Origin: Planctomycetota bacterium
GTDB lineage: Bacteria; Planctomycetota; PLA2; JAEUHO01
DNA: 64,000 nucleotides
Assembly (NCBI GenBank): GCA_029213105.1
Contig: JARGNS010000001.1
Span: forward strand, 1 to 64,000
Direction: 5' to 3'
Part shown: one piece after another, positions 49,510-57,124 of the stretch
How positions within the stretch are numbered: position 1 is the stretch's first letter
Layout of the letters: each line of letters opens with the position of its first letter
Notes under the pieces: generated by a model
What the model saw: the letters and a program-made list of their open reading frames with translations, nothing else
Told to the model about the DNA's origin: nothing
Databases searched by the model: none
Made by a program: the position numbers and the translations under genes

Positions 49510-52368
49510 TCACACCTCCGCCCAAGTACGGCCGACATCGGCCTCACAGGTGAACGGGACGGGCCATCCCGGCACCTTGATGGTCATCAGGCGCGTCATC
49601 TCCTTCTGAGCCCACTCCGCGAGATGCTCAGGCACCTCGACCACGAGGGAGTCGTGGACCTGCGCAGTGATGCCCGTTCCGGGGCCCCACTTGCCAGAGG
49701 GGAAGGAGCGCAGGACGCGCATCTCGGCGATCGACATGATCGCCGACTCGCAGGAGAGCACGGGGTAGTTGACGACCTCGTTCTTCTTGCCCTCCTGCAG
49801 CGAGCCGGAGCGGCGACCGAAGAGCGGGTCCTCCATGAACCCCTGCTGCTCGTAGAGGTCGAGCATGGACTGCCACGCACGCTTCCAGTCGGGCTCGCTC
49901 TCGTGCCACACTTGGTCGAAGTAGCGGACCTGCCGCAGGTCGAACTTCAGGTACGGCAGCGAGGTCTCGAGCTTGCCCTTCTCGTTGAAGCCCGTCATCT
50001 CGGTCGACCGGATGACGCTGTGCTTGGTCTCCGCGCCCGCCCAATAAATTGACGCGTACCTGTATGTTTTCGTAAGTTCCCGTAATTGCCCAGCTTTTCC
50101 CTTCTTCGAGGGCTTGTGGGTCGCCTTGAGCGAGAAACCCTTCGTCCACCCGGATGCGTTCTCGAAGTCCTTCCCGAAGAGGTCGTGAGCGAGCCAGCAG
50201 TGCGGGTCGAGGTTCTGATCGAAGCAGTCGAGCAGGCGCTCGATCTGCCAGTAGTTCGCCGTGATGACGAGGTGAGCCGCGCTGAGGTCGCACCCGACGA
50301 GGACGTTGCCTGGCGCCGCGCAGTAGACCTTGCGGACACCGCCGAGGTCCTTGCGGCTCGACTGGTTCTGCATGTTCGGGCCGCTCGAAGAGAATCGACC
50401 GACCGCGGTCGTGTGGCTGTTCCAGTTCGACCGGATGCGGCTGTCCGGGTGGAGTCTCCCCTTCTTGGTCAGACCCAGCGGGGTCAGAGACCGGAGCTGG
50501 GTGCCGAGCACCTTCACGACCACGCGCCGGTACTGGCGGAGCTTCATGAGGAAGTTGAACTGGTCCTTTGACAACTCCGGGTTCGACATGTGGGCGCGGA
50601 GGACCGCGTCCCCGGTGCCGGGCAGGCCCGACTGGGTGTAGAAGTCCTTCGCATCCATGCCGTAGGGGCAGCCGAGGTCCCAGTCCTCGTACAGGAGGTT
50701 CCGGATCTGGTCGAACGACCGCGGGTTCACCACGTCGTCGTCTGCCTCGACGCTGCCCATGTCGAGCTTCTTCAGGCCGACGCGCGCGGCAAGCTCCTGC
50801 AGGTCTCCGTTGAGGTCGACCGAGACCTTCTCGAACTTCTCGGTCAGGGTCTTGACCAGCGCCTGGTCGACGTAGACCCCGTTCTGGTGCATCTGGACGC
50901 ACAGGTCCTGCCGTGCGTGGTCGAGGTTGCGCAGGTCCCACGGACGGGCGCTCGGCCAGTCCACGGGCTTCGCCCAGTCGGGGAGCGGCCGCGCTGCTCC
51001 GTTCTCATCCGCGGAGCGGTGCAGCGGCTCCTTGATGCGGGCGTTGACCACGGTGTCGAACTGGCAGTAGACGAGCCGGTCCTTGACCGTGAGGCGAGAG
51101 GTCGCGGTGCCCTCCCCGCTCTCGCTGGTCTCCCACTTGTGGACGTCCGTGATGCGGCGTCCGGTCGGCTTGAGGCCCTTGGGCAGGTCGGGGTGCGTGA
51201 ATCGGGTGTCGAACAGCGTGTCGTGCGACGGCTGCGGCCGCACGCCAAAGTAGTGCTCCGACACCTGACGGTCGAAGTAGCCCTCGTTGTGGCCGACCTT
51301 GAGCTTCGCTGGGTCGGTCAGGAACTCGACGATGATCTCCTTGATCTCCGCGAGTTCCTCGGGACCGTACTCCCGCACGCGCTGCGACGGCACGGCGCGG
51401 CGGTTGAGGTCCATGTCGAGGTGGATGCCGACCACCCGGGCGACCTGATGCGGCGTCTCCCACGGCATGGTCGGGTTGCCGTCGACGTCCATGTCAGGGG
51501 TCGCGATCGACAGGCAGTCGATGCTGATGTCGCGGACGTTGATGCCGTCGGTCTCGTAGTCGTAGACCCAGAACGGCGCCGCGACCGAGAGCCACTCGCG
51601 CAACTGCTGCGGGGCTGGCTGGCTGAGGACCTCCGGCTCGCGCCACAACAGGGCGTCGTTGAACCAGCGCAGCGCCTTGCCGAGGGTCGCCGTGAACTGC
51701 GGCCGGAACTTCGGGGCGTGCTTGATGTAGCCGGGGTCGAACGTGGGGACGACCTTCACGGTCCAGTCGTAGTCGACCTGCGTCCAGTCGAACGCGTCCC
51801 AGAAGAGGCGGCTGGCCTTCCGCTCGATCATGTCGCCCTCGAGACGCGACATCGAGTTCGTGGTCTCGAGGAGCTTCTGAGAAGGCGTCGTGCCGAGCGG
51901 GAGGATGTACTGGTACTTCGAGGCGATGCGCAACATGTGCTGTCGGCAGCACTCGACCGGGTGCGGCGCCTCCTTGGCAGCCATCTCCTTGGCCTTCGAG
52001 GCCTTAGCGCCGGCGCGCTTGTAGTCCTTCGCGATCTTCTTGCGCTGGCGCTTGATCGTCGCGTCGAGCTTCTTCCACGGTGCCTTCGCTCCCGGGGGGC
52101 GGCAGGCCACGACGTGGGCGAGGTCGATGTGAGTACGCTTGAGGCCGACGGCGGCGAGCGATCGAGACCACTCACCGCCGTCGGGGCCCGCCAGCGGACG
52201 ACCGTACTGCTGGTCGTCCTGCTTGGGGGCTTCGAGGATACCGAGGACCGTGGACCCCTCGCGAAGCTCCGGCTTGACCGGGCGCCAGGGGCCATCACGG
52301 AGACAGCCGTTCGGTCCGAGAGGGCAACGGTCGCAGTCTGCGCCGTGTTCGCGGGGGTCGTAGGTCAT
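49510..52368 (-). CDS. Family A DNA polymerase with N-terminal uracil-DNA-glycosylase-like domain
   Basis: 952 residues from the ATG at 52368 (overlapping the MazG stop). Residues 1-240: a family IV-type uracil-DNA-glycosylase fold with EAPKQDD, GRPLAG and HVVACRPPG and four candidate Fe-S cysteines (C12, C15, C89, C140). About 265-480: 3'-5' exonuclease (VYDYETDG with D270 and E272, then KVGHNEGYFDRQV). The polymerase follows with motif A CDLSAAHLVI, a T7-like motif B RELTKTYRYASIYWAG and motif C QVHDSLVVEV. Motif A has His where Glu is usual; motif C has Ser after HD. It is the replicative polymerase of the phage. Motif B is written in unusually AT-rich codons. Confidence 0.9.
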   Translation of the reverse strand: MTYDPREHGADCDRCPLGPNGCLRDGPWRPVKPELREGSTVLGILEAPKQDDQQYGRPLAGPDGGEWSRSLAAVGLKRTHIDLAHVVACRPPGAKAPWKKLDATIKRQRKKIAKDYKRAGAKASKAKEMAAKEAPHPVECCRQHMLRIASKYQYILPLGTTPSQKLLETTNSMSRLEGDMIERKASRLFWDAFDWTQVDYDWTVKVVPTFDPGYIKHAPKFRPQFTATLGKALRWFNDALLWREPEVLSQPAPQQLREWLSVAAPFWVYDYETDGINVRDISIDCLSIATPDMDVDGNPTMPWETPHQVARVVGIHLDMDLNRRAVPSQRVREYGPEELAEIKEIIVEFLTDPAKLKVGHNEGYFDRQVSEHYFGVRPQPSHDTLFDTRFTHPDLPKGLKPTGRRITDVHKWETSESGEGTATSRLTVKDRLVYCQFDTVVNARIKEPLHRSADENGAARPLPDWAKPVDWPSARPWDLRNLDHARQDLCVQMHQNGVYVDQALVKTLTEKFEKVSVDLNGDLQELAARVGLKKLDMGSVEADDDVVNPRSFDQIRNLLYEDWDLGCPYGMDAKDFYTQSGLPGTGDAVLRAHMSNPELSKDQFNFLMKLRQYRRVVVKVLGTQLRSLTPLGLTKKGRLHPDSRIRSNWNSHTTAVGRFSSSGPNMQNQSSRKDLGGVRKVYCAAPGNVLVGCDLSAAHLVITANYWQIERLLDCFDQNLDPHCWLAHDLFGKDFENASGWTKGFSLKATHKPSKKGKAGQLRELTKTYRYASIYWAGAETKHSVIRSTEMTGFNEKGKLETSLPYLKFDLRQVRYFDQVWHESEPDWKRAWQSMLDLYEQQGFMEDPLFGRRSGSLQEGKKNEVVNYPVLSCESAIMSIAEMRVLRSFPSGKWGPGTGITAQVHDSLVVEVPEHLAEWAQKEMTRLMTIKVPGWPVPFTCEADVGRTWAEV

Positions 52369-52784
52369 CAGCAGATCTTCCCACCGTGGCGGTGGCTGCG
52401 CGTCTTGTTGTATGCCATCTTCCTCATGACAGCCTCCCCGAGGTCGATGCCGAGGGCGCCGCACAAGTCGGCGACACGGATCACGACGTCCGCCAGCTCC
52501 GCAGGCAGGCCCTCAGGCTTGCCCCTCGCGTCGAGGTACGTGTGGTTCTCACCCTCGCGGTACGCCTCGAGAGCCTCGCTGACCTCGCTGTGGATCAGCG
52601 CGAGCTTCTCCGGCACGGTCTTGAGGACGAGGTCGTAGTCGGTTTCGGACTGACTGGGGAGGGTCTGCGCGTCCCACCACCCCTTGTCGAATGCGGTCGA
52701 GTGCGCCTCTCCGACGAGGTTGGCGAGGCCGACATCAATGATGTCGTCGACTGGGAAGGCGTTGCTGACGTCAAGCGTCGCCAT
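52368..52784 (-). CDS. MazG-like nucleotide pyrophosphohydrolase
   Basis: 138 residues. The all-alpha NTP-pyrophosphatase motif is visible: LALIHSEVSEALEAYREG (the E-x-x-E helix) and PAELADVVIRVADLCGALG (the E-x-x-D helix), followed by a basic tail (MAYNKTRSHRHGG). Such enzymes hydrolyse (d)NTPs to monophosphates, or in some phages act on ppGpp. GGAG seven bases before the ATG; overlaps the genes on both sides, so it is co-translated with the polymerase. Confidence 0.8.
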   Translation of the reverse strand: MATLDVSNAFPVDDIIDVGLANLVGEAHSTAFDKGWWDAQTLPSQSETDYDLVLKTVPEKLALIHSEVSEALEAYREGENHTYLDARGKPEGLPAELADVVIRVADLCGALGIDLGEAVMRKMAYNKTRSHRHGGKIC

Positions 52785-52968
52785 TGTCGGGCTCCATGGT
52801 CGCGATGAACCGGTCGATGGGCTTCGACCAGATGCGGTCGTTCGGGCCGCGGTAGCTGATGGTGATGGGGTAGCGCACGATGTTGGTCGAGTGCTGGTTC
52901 GAAACCAGGACGACCTCGTACTTGCGGCCAGAGTGGTGGACCCACTTGCTGCCGATTTCGATACTCAT
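52771..52968 (-). CDS. Small beta-type protein (65 aa)
   Basis: 65 residues with an SH3-like feel: IGSKWVHHSGRKYEVVLVSN, then YPITISYRGPNDRIWSKPID. Proteins of this shape (DUF1653-like) are common in phage replication modules with no known role. It starts immediately after the terminator following the SSB-like gene, so it may be the first gene of the polymerase transcript. Confidence 0.6.
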   Translation of the reverse strand: MSIEIGSKWVHHSGRKYEVVLVSNQHSTNIVRYPITISYRGPNDRIWSKPIDRFIATMEPDNGDA

Positions 52969-52985
52969 TGATGCTCCAGATGAAA

Positions 52986-53015
52986 GCGGCCCCGCCAGAG
53001 AACTGACGGGGCCGC
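52986..53015 (-). terminator. Terminator after SSB-like gene
   Basis: On the minus strand a 13-bp stem GCGGCCCCGTCAG/CTGGCGGGGCCGC (one G-T pair) with a TTCT tetraloop, followed by TTTCAT. Very stable stem; short T tract. It separates the recombination genes from the polymerase block. Confidence 0.7.
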
Positions 53016-53038
53016 GGTGTCACTCTACGCTGCCCTGC

Positions 53039-53695
53039 TCAGCGGGTCGGGGGCGGGGGCATCGGCCGGCTACCACCGCTCGGGGGCGGGGGCGGCATCG
53101 TGCGGCTACCACCGCCGTTCGCGGCCGAGCCGGCGGGGTTGCGGGGGGCGTTGCCGCCACCACCGTTGCCGCGGCGCCACGCGAAGTTCCGGTTGTCGGA
53201 GGGCACCGCGCCGGCGGCGACCTTGGCGTCGAACTCCTCCTTCGTGATGAAGTCGGCGATCTCGCCGTAGGCCTTCTGACCCTTCGGGGTGTCCTTGGGG
53301 CGCTCGAGCCACGCGATGTACGCCTCGCGACCCTCGAACCACGCGGTGTCGAGGCCGTTCTCGTTCATGTAGTCGTCGGTGATGCCGGCGGAGTACGCGA
53401 CGATCTTGAGGCGGGCGACCATGCCGGAGATCTTGGTGTTGCGGGTCTCCTCGTCGAGCTGGAGGAGCGCGGGGGCCATCTCACCATCGGCGCCGAAGGG
53501 GCAGGAGCCGATGTCCCGGTGCTTGGCACCGGACTCGTCGAAGGTCATGTGCAGGAAGTAGCTGAAGTTGCCCTTCGAGTCGGTCTTGCCGCGGTCCTCG
53601 AACTTGGTCAGCTTGACCTTGTAGTAGCCGGTGTCGGGGAGGCGGGCGCCAGCCTTGACGTCGTTGCAGGTCTTGGCGGAAATCACGAAACCCAT
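53039..53695 (-). CDS. Single-stranded-DNA-binding-like protein (DUF669-like)
   Basis: 218 residues. The N-terminal 150 form an OB-type or DUF669-like domain (GYYKVKLTKFEDRGKT, NFSYFLHMTFDESG, YIAWLERPKD); the last 60 are Gly/Asn/Pro-rich and disordered (ending in PPPPTR), like SSB tails but without the acidic tip. Lies next to a Sak4-like recombinase ATPase, the usual context for phage SSB-type recombination helpers. Preceded by a CAA-repeat leader. Confidence 0.6.
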   Translation of the reverse strand: MGFVISAKTCNDVKAGARLPDTGYYKVKLTKFEDRGKTDSKGNFSYFLHMTFDESGAKHRDIGSCPFGADGEMAPALLQLDEETRNTKISGMVARLKIVAYSAGITDDYMNENGLDTAWFEGREAYIAWLERPKDTPKGQKAYGEIADFITKEEFDAKVAAGAVPSDNRNFAWRRGNGGGGNAPRNPAGSAANGGGSRTMPPPPPSGGSRPMPPPPTR

Positions 53696-53714
53696 GAGGT
53701 ATGCTCTCTTTTCA

Positions 53715-53745
53715 GGAAGTTGCGGTTGTTGTTGTTGTGGTAGTC
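53715..53745 (-). promoter_or_regulatory. CAA-repeat leader upstream of SSB-like gene
   Basis: On the minus strand the 5' leader reads ACTACCACAACAACAACAAC, then CGCAACTTCC, and later CATACCT before the ATG. The same ACTAC-(CAA)n and CATACC elements precede the Sak4-like gene (54774-54799). Unstructured CAA leaders favour ribosome loading; a binding site is also possible. No clear -10 in the 71-base gap. Confidence 0.45.
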
Positions 53746-53766
53746 AGAGACTGCTGACCGCAGCCG

Positions 53767-54762
53767 TCACTCGGACGGAGGAGGGGGAGGACCTGCCGAC
53801 TTCTTCTTGCCCGGGGTCGGCAGCTTCTCGAATATGGAAGCGGAGCGTCGCTTGCGGATGACGCCGCGGGCGATGCCGTCCTGCACGGCCCAGCGCATGT
53901 GCAACTGGGCGCGGCGACCGCTCTCGGTCACGAAGCGCGACGCGGCGGCCAGACCGGCCGAGACAGCCTGGTCGATGAGGTCGTCACCAGTACCGGTGGC
54001 GATGACGTCGGCGACCACGTCGGCGACCTCATCCTGCCACTCGAGCCCGGCGATGCGGGTCAGGCGGTAGTCGACGGCGCTGGCCCGGAGGATCTCGCGG
54101 ACGTTCGGCGGGCTCTCGGCGTAGGCGACACCGTTCCGGTCGCCCGTGACCCAGTTGCTGTCCCAGATGTTGACGAACAGGCCGCCCTGCGCCCACGGGT
54201 CGGGGTAGTCCTTGTTCACGACGGCGCGGGCGTTGAAGTCACACCACGCCGGGACTCGAGTCACCTGCTTCTTCGACCCAAGCGACGGACCGCCTGGGAT
54301 GAAGCCGCCGTCACCGTTGCTGGGAGCCTGCTCGTGAGCCACGAGGAACAGGTTCACGCCGATGTGTCGGCTGGCCTCGGCGATGCGCAGGAGGCTCTTG
54401 TTGAGCTTCTGGTAGGGCGCGAACTTGTCGACCTTACCGCTCTGCGTGATCTCGGGGTTCTCCTGCCAGAAGGCGATGCTGGCGTCGCAGAGCGCCGTGA
54501 AGCCGTCCACGCACACTGCGGGGTACTGGTCCACGAGGCCGTTGTCCACGAGCATGCGGAGAAGGCTGAGCAGCTCCGGAAGGGTCCGGATTGGGTGCTC
54601 GTAGATGATGGGCTCGAAGCCGTACTCGTTCGCCGCCACGCTCTTGATGGCGTTGATTCCCTCGCCCGGGATCCACAGGGCGTTGGGGAATGCGCTGACG
54701 ACCATCGAGGTCTTCATGCGCTTGGGCTGTCCGAAGACGAGCCCCATGACCGTGTCACTCAC
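53767..54762 (-). CDS. Sak4-like RecA-fold ATPase (recombination)
   Basis: 331 residues, GTG start with GGAG six bases upstream. Walker A-type GQPKRMKTS (residues 11-19) near the N-terminus, Walker B-type YPAVCVDGFTAL (D86) and a RecA-like core up to about 220; the C-terminal third is helical and ends in prolines. Matches phage Sak4/AAA_24-type single-strand annealing ATPases that work with a phage SSB, which is the next gene. A recombination/repair role in the cytoplasm is inferred from family and context. Confidence 0.7.
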   Translation of the reverse strand: MSDTVMGLVFGQPKRMKTSMVVSAFPNALWIPGEGINAIKSVAANEYGFEPIIYEHPIRTLPELLSLLRMLVDNGLVDQYPAVCVDGFTALCDASIAFWQENPEITQSGKVDKFAPYQKLNKSLLRIAEASRHIGVNLFLVAHEQAPSNGDGGFIPGGPSLGSKKQVTRVPAWCDFNARAVVNKDYPDPWAQGGLFVNIWDSNWVTGDRNGVAYAESPPNVREILRASAVDYRLTRIAGLEWQDEVADVVADVIATGTGDDLIDQAVSAGLAAASRFVTESGRRAQLHMRWAVQDGIARGVIRKRRSASIFEKLPTPGKKKSAGPPPPPSE

Positions 54763-54893
54763 GGGTCGCTCCAGGTATGTAGTAGTTGTTGTTGTAGTGC
54801 CCCGAAAGGCTCAAGGAGCTTAGCACGGCCCAAGGCGGTGGTCGTGTATCTTTTTCGTTCACGATCCTATCGTGATTGTGAATCAAGCCGTGG
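54763..54893 (-). promoter_or_regulatory. Control region of the Sak4-SSB block
   Basis: This 131-base gap holds, in order of minus transcription: a palindrome TCACGAT-CCT-ATCGTGA (54859-54875), an extended -10 TGCTAAGCT (54825-54817) without clear -35, a CAA-repeat leader (54799-54774) and the GGAG ribosome site of the GTG at 54762. The palindrome sits where an operator or activator site would be; no T run follows it, so it is not a terminator. Confidence 0.5.
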
Positions 54894-55871
54894 TCAGTCT
54901 CCGTACTGGCAGCGCTCGAAGGCGCCGCACTTGCCGTAGCGGTGGTAGCACACGAGTTCGTTCTGGGTCATCGGCCAGATGGCGGCCTTGGGGTCGTCGA
55001 TCTCGTGGACGAGTAGGTTCGCGAGGTCGTGCGCCTTCCGGTAGATCTGACCTGCGAACGCGGCGTCGCGCGCCGGGGTCGGCGGCACGAACTGCTTGCT
55101 CACGGTCCACGGCGACCGTCGCTGGACGAGGTTCAAGACCACGCCGCCGAAGGCGTCGCCGTACATCTGGCGACCCGCGATGCGGTTGACCGCGAACTGA
55201 CCGTCCATCGAGTACTGCTCAGCCCGCGACTTCCCGACCCCGCCCGCTGTGATCTTGTGGTCGTGGATGTAGCGGCGACCATCGTTGCGGTGGTCCATGA
55301 CCGCGTCGAACCGCTTCGTCACCTCGATGGGGTGGCCGTGCTTGAGCGCCGGGACGTTCGGATGCCCGTCACCAAGAGCGGGGCAGTCGAGAACCAACGG
55401 GTCCTTGAGCTTCTCGTCGATCCAGAGACCGAACCGGCCGAGCTTGTCGTAGCCCAGCGTCAGCTTGGCGAGGGTCTCGACTGCGTGGACCCGGTCTCGG
55501 ATCACCGGCTCGCGGCGGCGGTACTCGGTGAAGAGCGTCAGCGTGTTGCCGATGAAGCACGCGGCTTCGACGCCCTCAGCCTCGCGCCGGCGGGCCCACT
55601 CGCGGACAGCCTCCTCGGGGTCGAGGAAGTAGTCCGGGTCCTCGATCCACTCTCCCTCGTACTCGATGCCGCCGCGCTGGGCTTCGGTCCGGACGAGGTA
55701 GTGGGCGAGGAGCGTGTGACCCATAGAGCCCTGCGTCAGAGCGTCGGCGCTGCCGAACTTGACCTGATCTACCTGGATGAACTTCCACAGCTGGTCGCAG
55801 GTGAAAGCAGGTCCCCAGAAGCTCCAGCCTGTCCGAGACTTCCCGGTGTCGATGAGGATGGGCTCAGACAC
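54894..55871 (-). CDS. Cas4/RecB-like PD-(D/E)XK nuclease with Fe-S cysteines
   Basis: 325 residues, GTG start at 55871 overlapping the ligase stop by eight bases. Nuclease motifs: RFDAVMDHRND (D189) and YIHDHKITAG (D204, K206), then EQYSMDGQFAVNR in the QhxxY position. One N-terminal Cys (C25) and three near the end (C308, C315, C321) match the four-cysteine Fe-S arrangement of Cas4/AddB-type nucleases. Known relatives resect DNA ends. Probably works with the Sak4-like and SSB-like proteins downstream. No CRISPR array or other cas gene is present. Confidence 0.78.
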   Translation of the reverse strand: MSEPILIDTGKSRTGWSFWGPAFTCDQLWKFIQVDQVKFGSADALTQGSMGHTLLAHYLVRTEAQRGGIEYEGEWIEDPDYFLDPEEAVREWARRREAEGVEAACFIGNTLTLFTEYRRREPVIRDRVHAVETLAKLTLGYDKLGRFGLWIDEKLKDPLVLDCPALGDGHPNVPALKHGHPIEVTKRFDAVMDHRNDGRRYIHDHKITAGGVGKSRAEQYSMDGQFAVNRIAGRQMYGDAFGGVVLNLVQRRSPWTVSKQFVPPTPARDAAFAGQIYRKAHDLANLLVHEIDDPKAAIWPMTQNELVCYHRYGKCGAFERCQYGD

Positions 55872-56865
55872 GCTGGACCCCCTCGAGGTACCACGTGCGG
55901 GCCGCGCGGACGACCTCGGCGGACACCTGCTTCCACGTGAGGTCGGAGGTCTCGAGTTCGTCCTTCGACTCCTTGGCGACGTCCTTGCAGACCCAGCCGA
56001 TGAACACGCCGGTCTTCTTGATGTCGAACTCGTCGCCGCACGCTTCGGTCAGACCCTGCTCGCAGCGAGGCGTAGTCACGAAGGTCTCGACGAACTCCTC
56101 GATGGACTTGAGAACCTCGACGTCCACCTCGACCGCGACCTTGGCCTTTTTGCCCTGGTGCTTCGCACCCTTCGCCTTGAAGAGGAGCTTGGGATCGAAG
56201 ACCCCGTTGACGTCAGCGTACCAGACGTAGCCCTCGCCGTTCCCCTCAACGCCGAAGGTCTCCTTGACGTAGGGGTCGCAGACCTCGACCTGCTCGACCA
56301 TGTCGTTGGCGAGGTTCTGGAGCTTCGCCACGTCGACCGCGGAGTTGAGATCGATGGCGATCTCGGAGTCGGGCGCCCACGGGAGGACCTTGTACGGCGG
56401 CGGGTTGTCGCACTGCGCGAGCAGCGAGAGAAGACCGTGCAGCTCGTCCTCGTCAAAGTACTTGTCCACGGCGCCATCGGGGTTGGTCATCTCGGCACCG
56501 AAGATGAAGAAGGTCTTCTCGGGGATGTCTTTCAGCGAGGTCTTGCCGTTGACGCCCGGGCCCGCCCACTCACCGTAGATGACGAGGACGTATTCGCCGA
56601 GGTCGCGGACACACTGCCAGTCGTACTGCGAAGCCCACGCGTAGAAGCCGCTGTTGTCGGCTTCGAGGCTCAGGTCTCGGTTGCGCGATTGGAAGTGAGC
56701 CCCCTCACTGTCGAGGCGGACGCCGGCGTTGGTGCCGTGGAGCTTGATCTTGGCGCGGTACCGCACGGTCGGAGGCGTCGCCCCGCATCGCGACTGAAGC
56801 ATCTTCAGGTACTTCAGGACGTTGTGCAGGCCGCCGATGTCATGCCACTTCTTGAACTCACTCAT
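55864..56865 (-). CDS. RNA ligase of the Rnl2 type
   Basis: 333 residues from the ATG at 56865 (AAGGAG six bases upstream). Nucleotidyltransferase motifs in order: K41-L-H-G-T-N (adenylated lysine), SRNRD, VIYGEWAGPGVNG, EGYVWYADVNG and LFKAKGAKHQG. This is the RNA_ligase/Rnl2 pattern; such enzymes seal 3'-OH/5'-phosphate nicks, often in RNA broken by host nucleases. The C-terminal 100 residues are an unassigned helical domain. No polynucleotide kinase gene is visible. Sits between a zinc protein and the Cas4-like nuclease. Confidence 0.82.
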   Translation of the reverse strand: MSEFKKWHDIGGLHNVLKYLKMLQSRCGATPPTVRYRAKIKLHGTNAGVRLDSEGAHFQSRNRDLSLEADNSGFYAWASQYDWQCVRDLGEYVLVIYGEWAGPGVNGKTSLKDIPEKTFFIFGAEMTNPDGAVDKYFDEDELHGLLSLLAQCDNPPPYKVLPWAPDSEIAIDLNSAVDVAKLQNLANDMVEQVEVCDPYVKETFGVEGNGEGYVWYADVNGVFDPKLLFKAKGAKHQGKKAKVAVEVDVEVLKSIEEFVETFVTTPRCEQGLTEACGDEFDIKKTGVFIGWVCKDVAKESKDELETSDLTWKQVSAEVVRAARTWYLEGVQRV

Positions 56866-56866
56866 G

Positions 56867-57124
56867 TCACACTCCTTCGAGAACATCGACCGTCAGACCG
56901 AGCTTGATGAACAGCTCCCACTCGTGACTGCACCCCCGGCAGTACATCCACAGATCCTCCGCGACCCCGACAGAGGGGTAGCTGAGGTAGTCTTCCCCGA
57001 GGTCTCGGACGACCTCACGCCCGCACTCCGGACAGGGTTGCGTGATCTTCACGGGCAGGTAGCACCGCTTGATCTCCAGCGCGTATTCCTCGTCGCTGAT
57101 CGTCACTTTGATCTTGTCGCTCAT
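56867..57124 (-). CDS. Small zinc-ribbon-like protein (85 aa)
   Basis: 85 residues, ATG at 57124 overlapping the ThyX stop (ATGA). It has CPECG near residue 31 and CRGC near 62, a four-cysteine zinc site, preceded by a basic strand region (KIKVTISDEEYALEIKR). Could bind nucleic acid or serve as an adaptor. The next gene, RNA ligase, starts one base after its stop, so the two are co-expressed. Confidence 0.6.
   Translation of the reverse strand: MSDKIKVTISDEEYALEIKRCYLPVKITQPCPECGREVVRDLGEDYLSYPSVGVAEDLWMYCRGCSHEWELFIKLGLTVDVLEGV

Noticed and set aside
49510..52368. Intron or intein within the DNA polymerase gene
   Set aside because: The reading frame is continuous, all motifs are in order, and no Hint-domain start or His-Asn end is present.
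54894..55871. CRISPR-Cas locus implied by the Cas4-like gene
   Set aside because: No repeat-spacer array and no other cas gene is visible in the window; recombination neighbours explain it.
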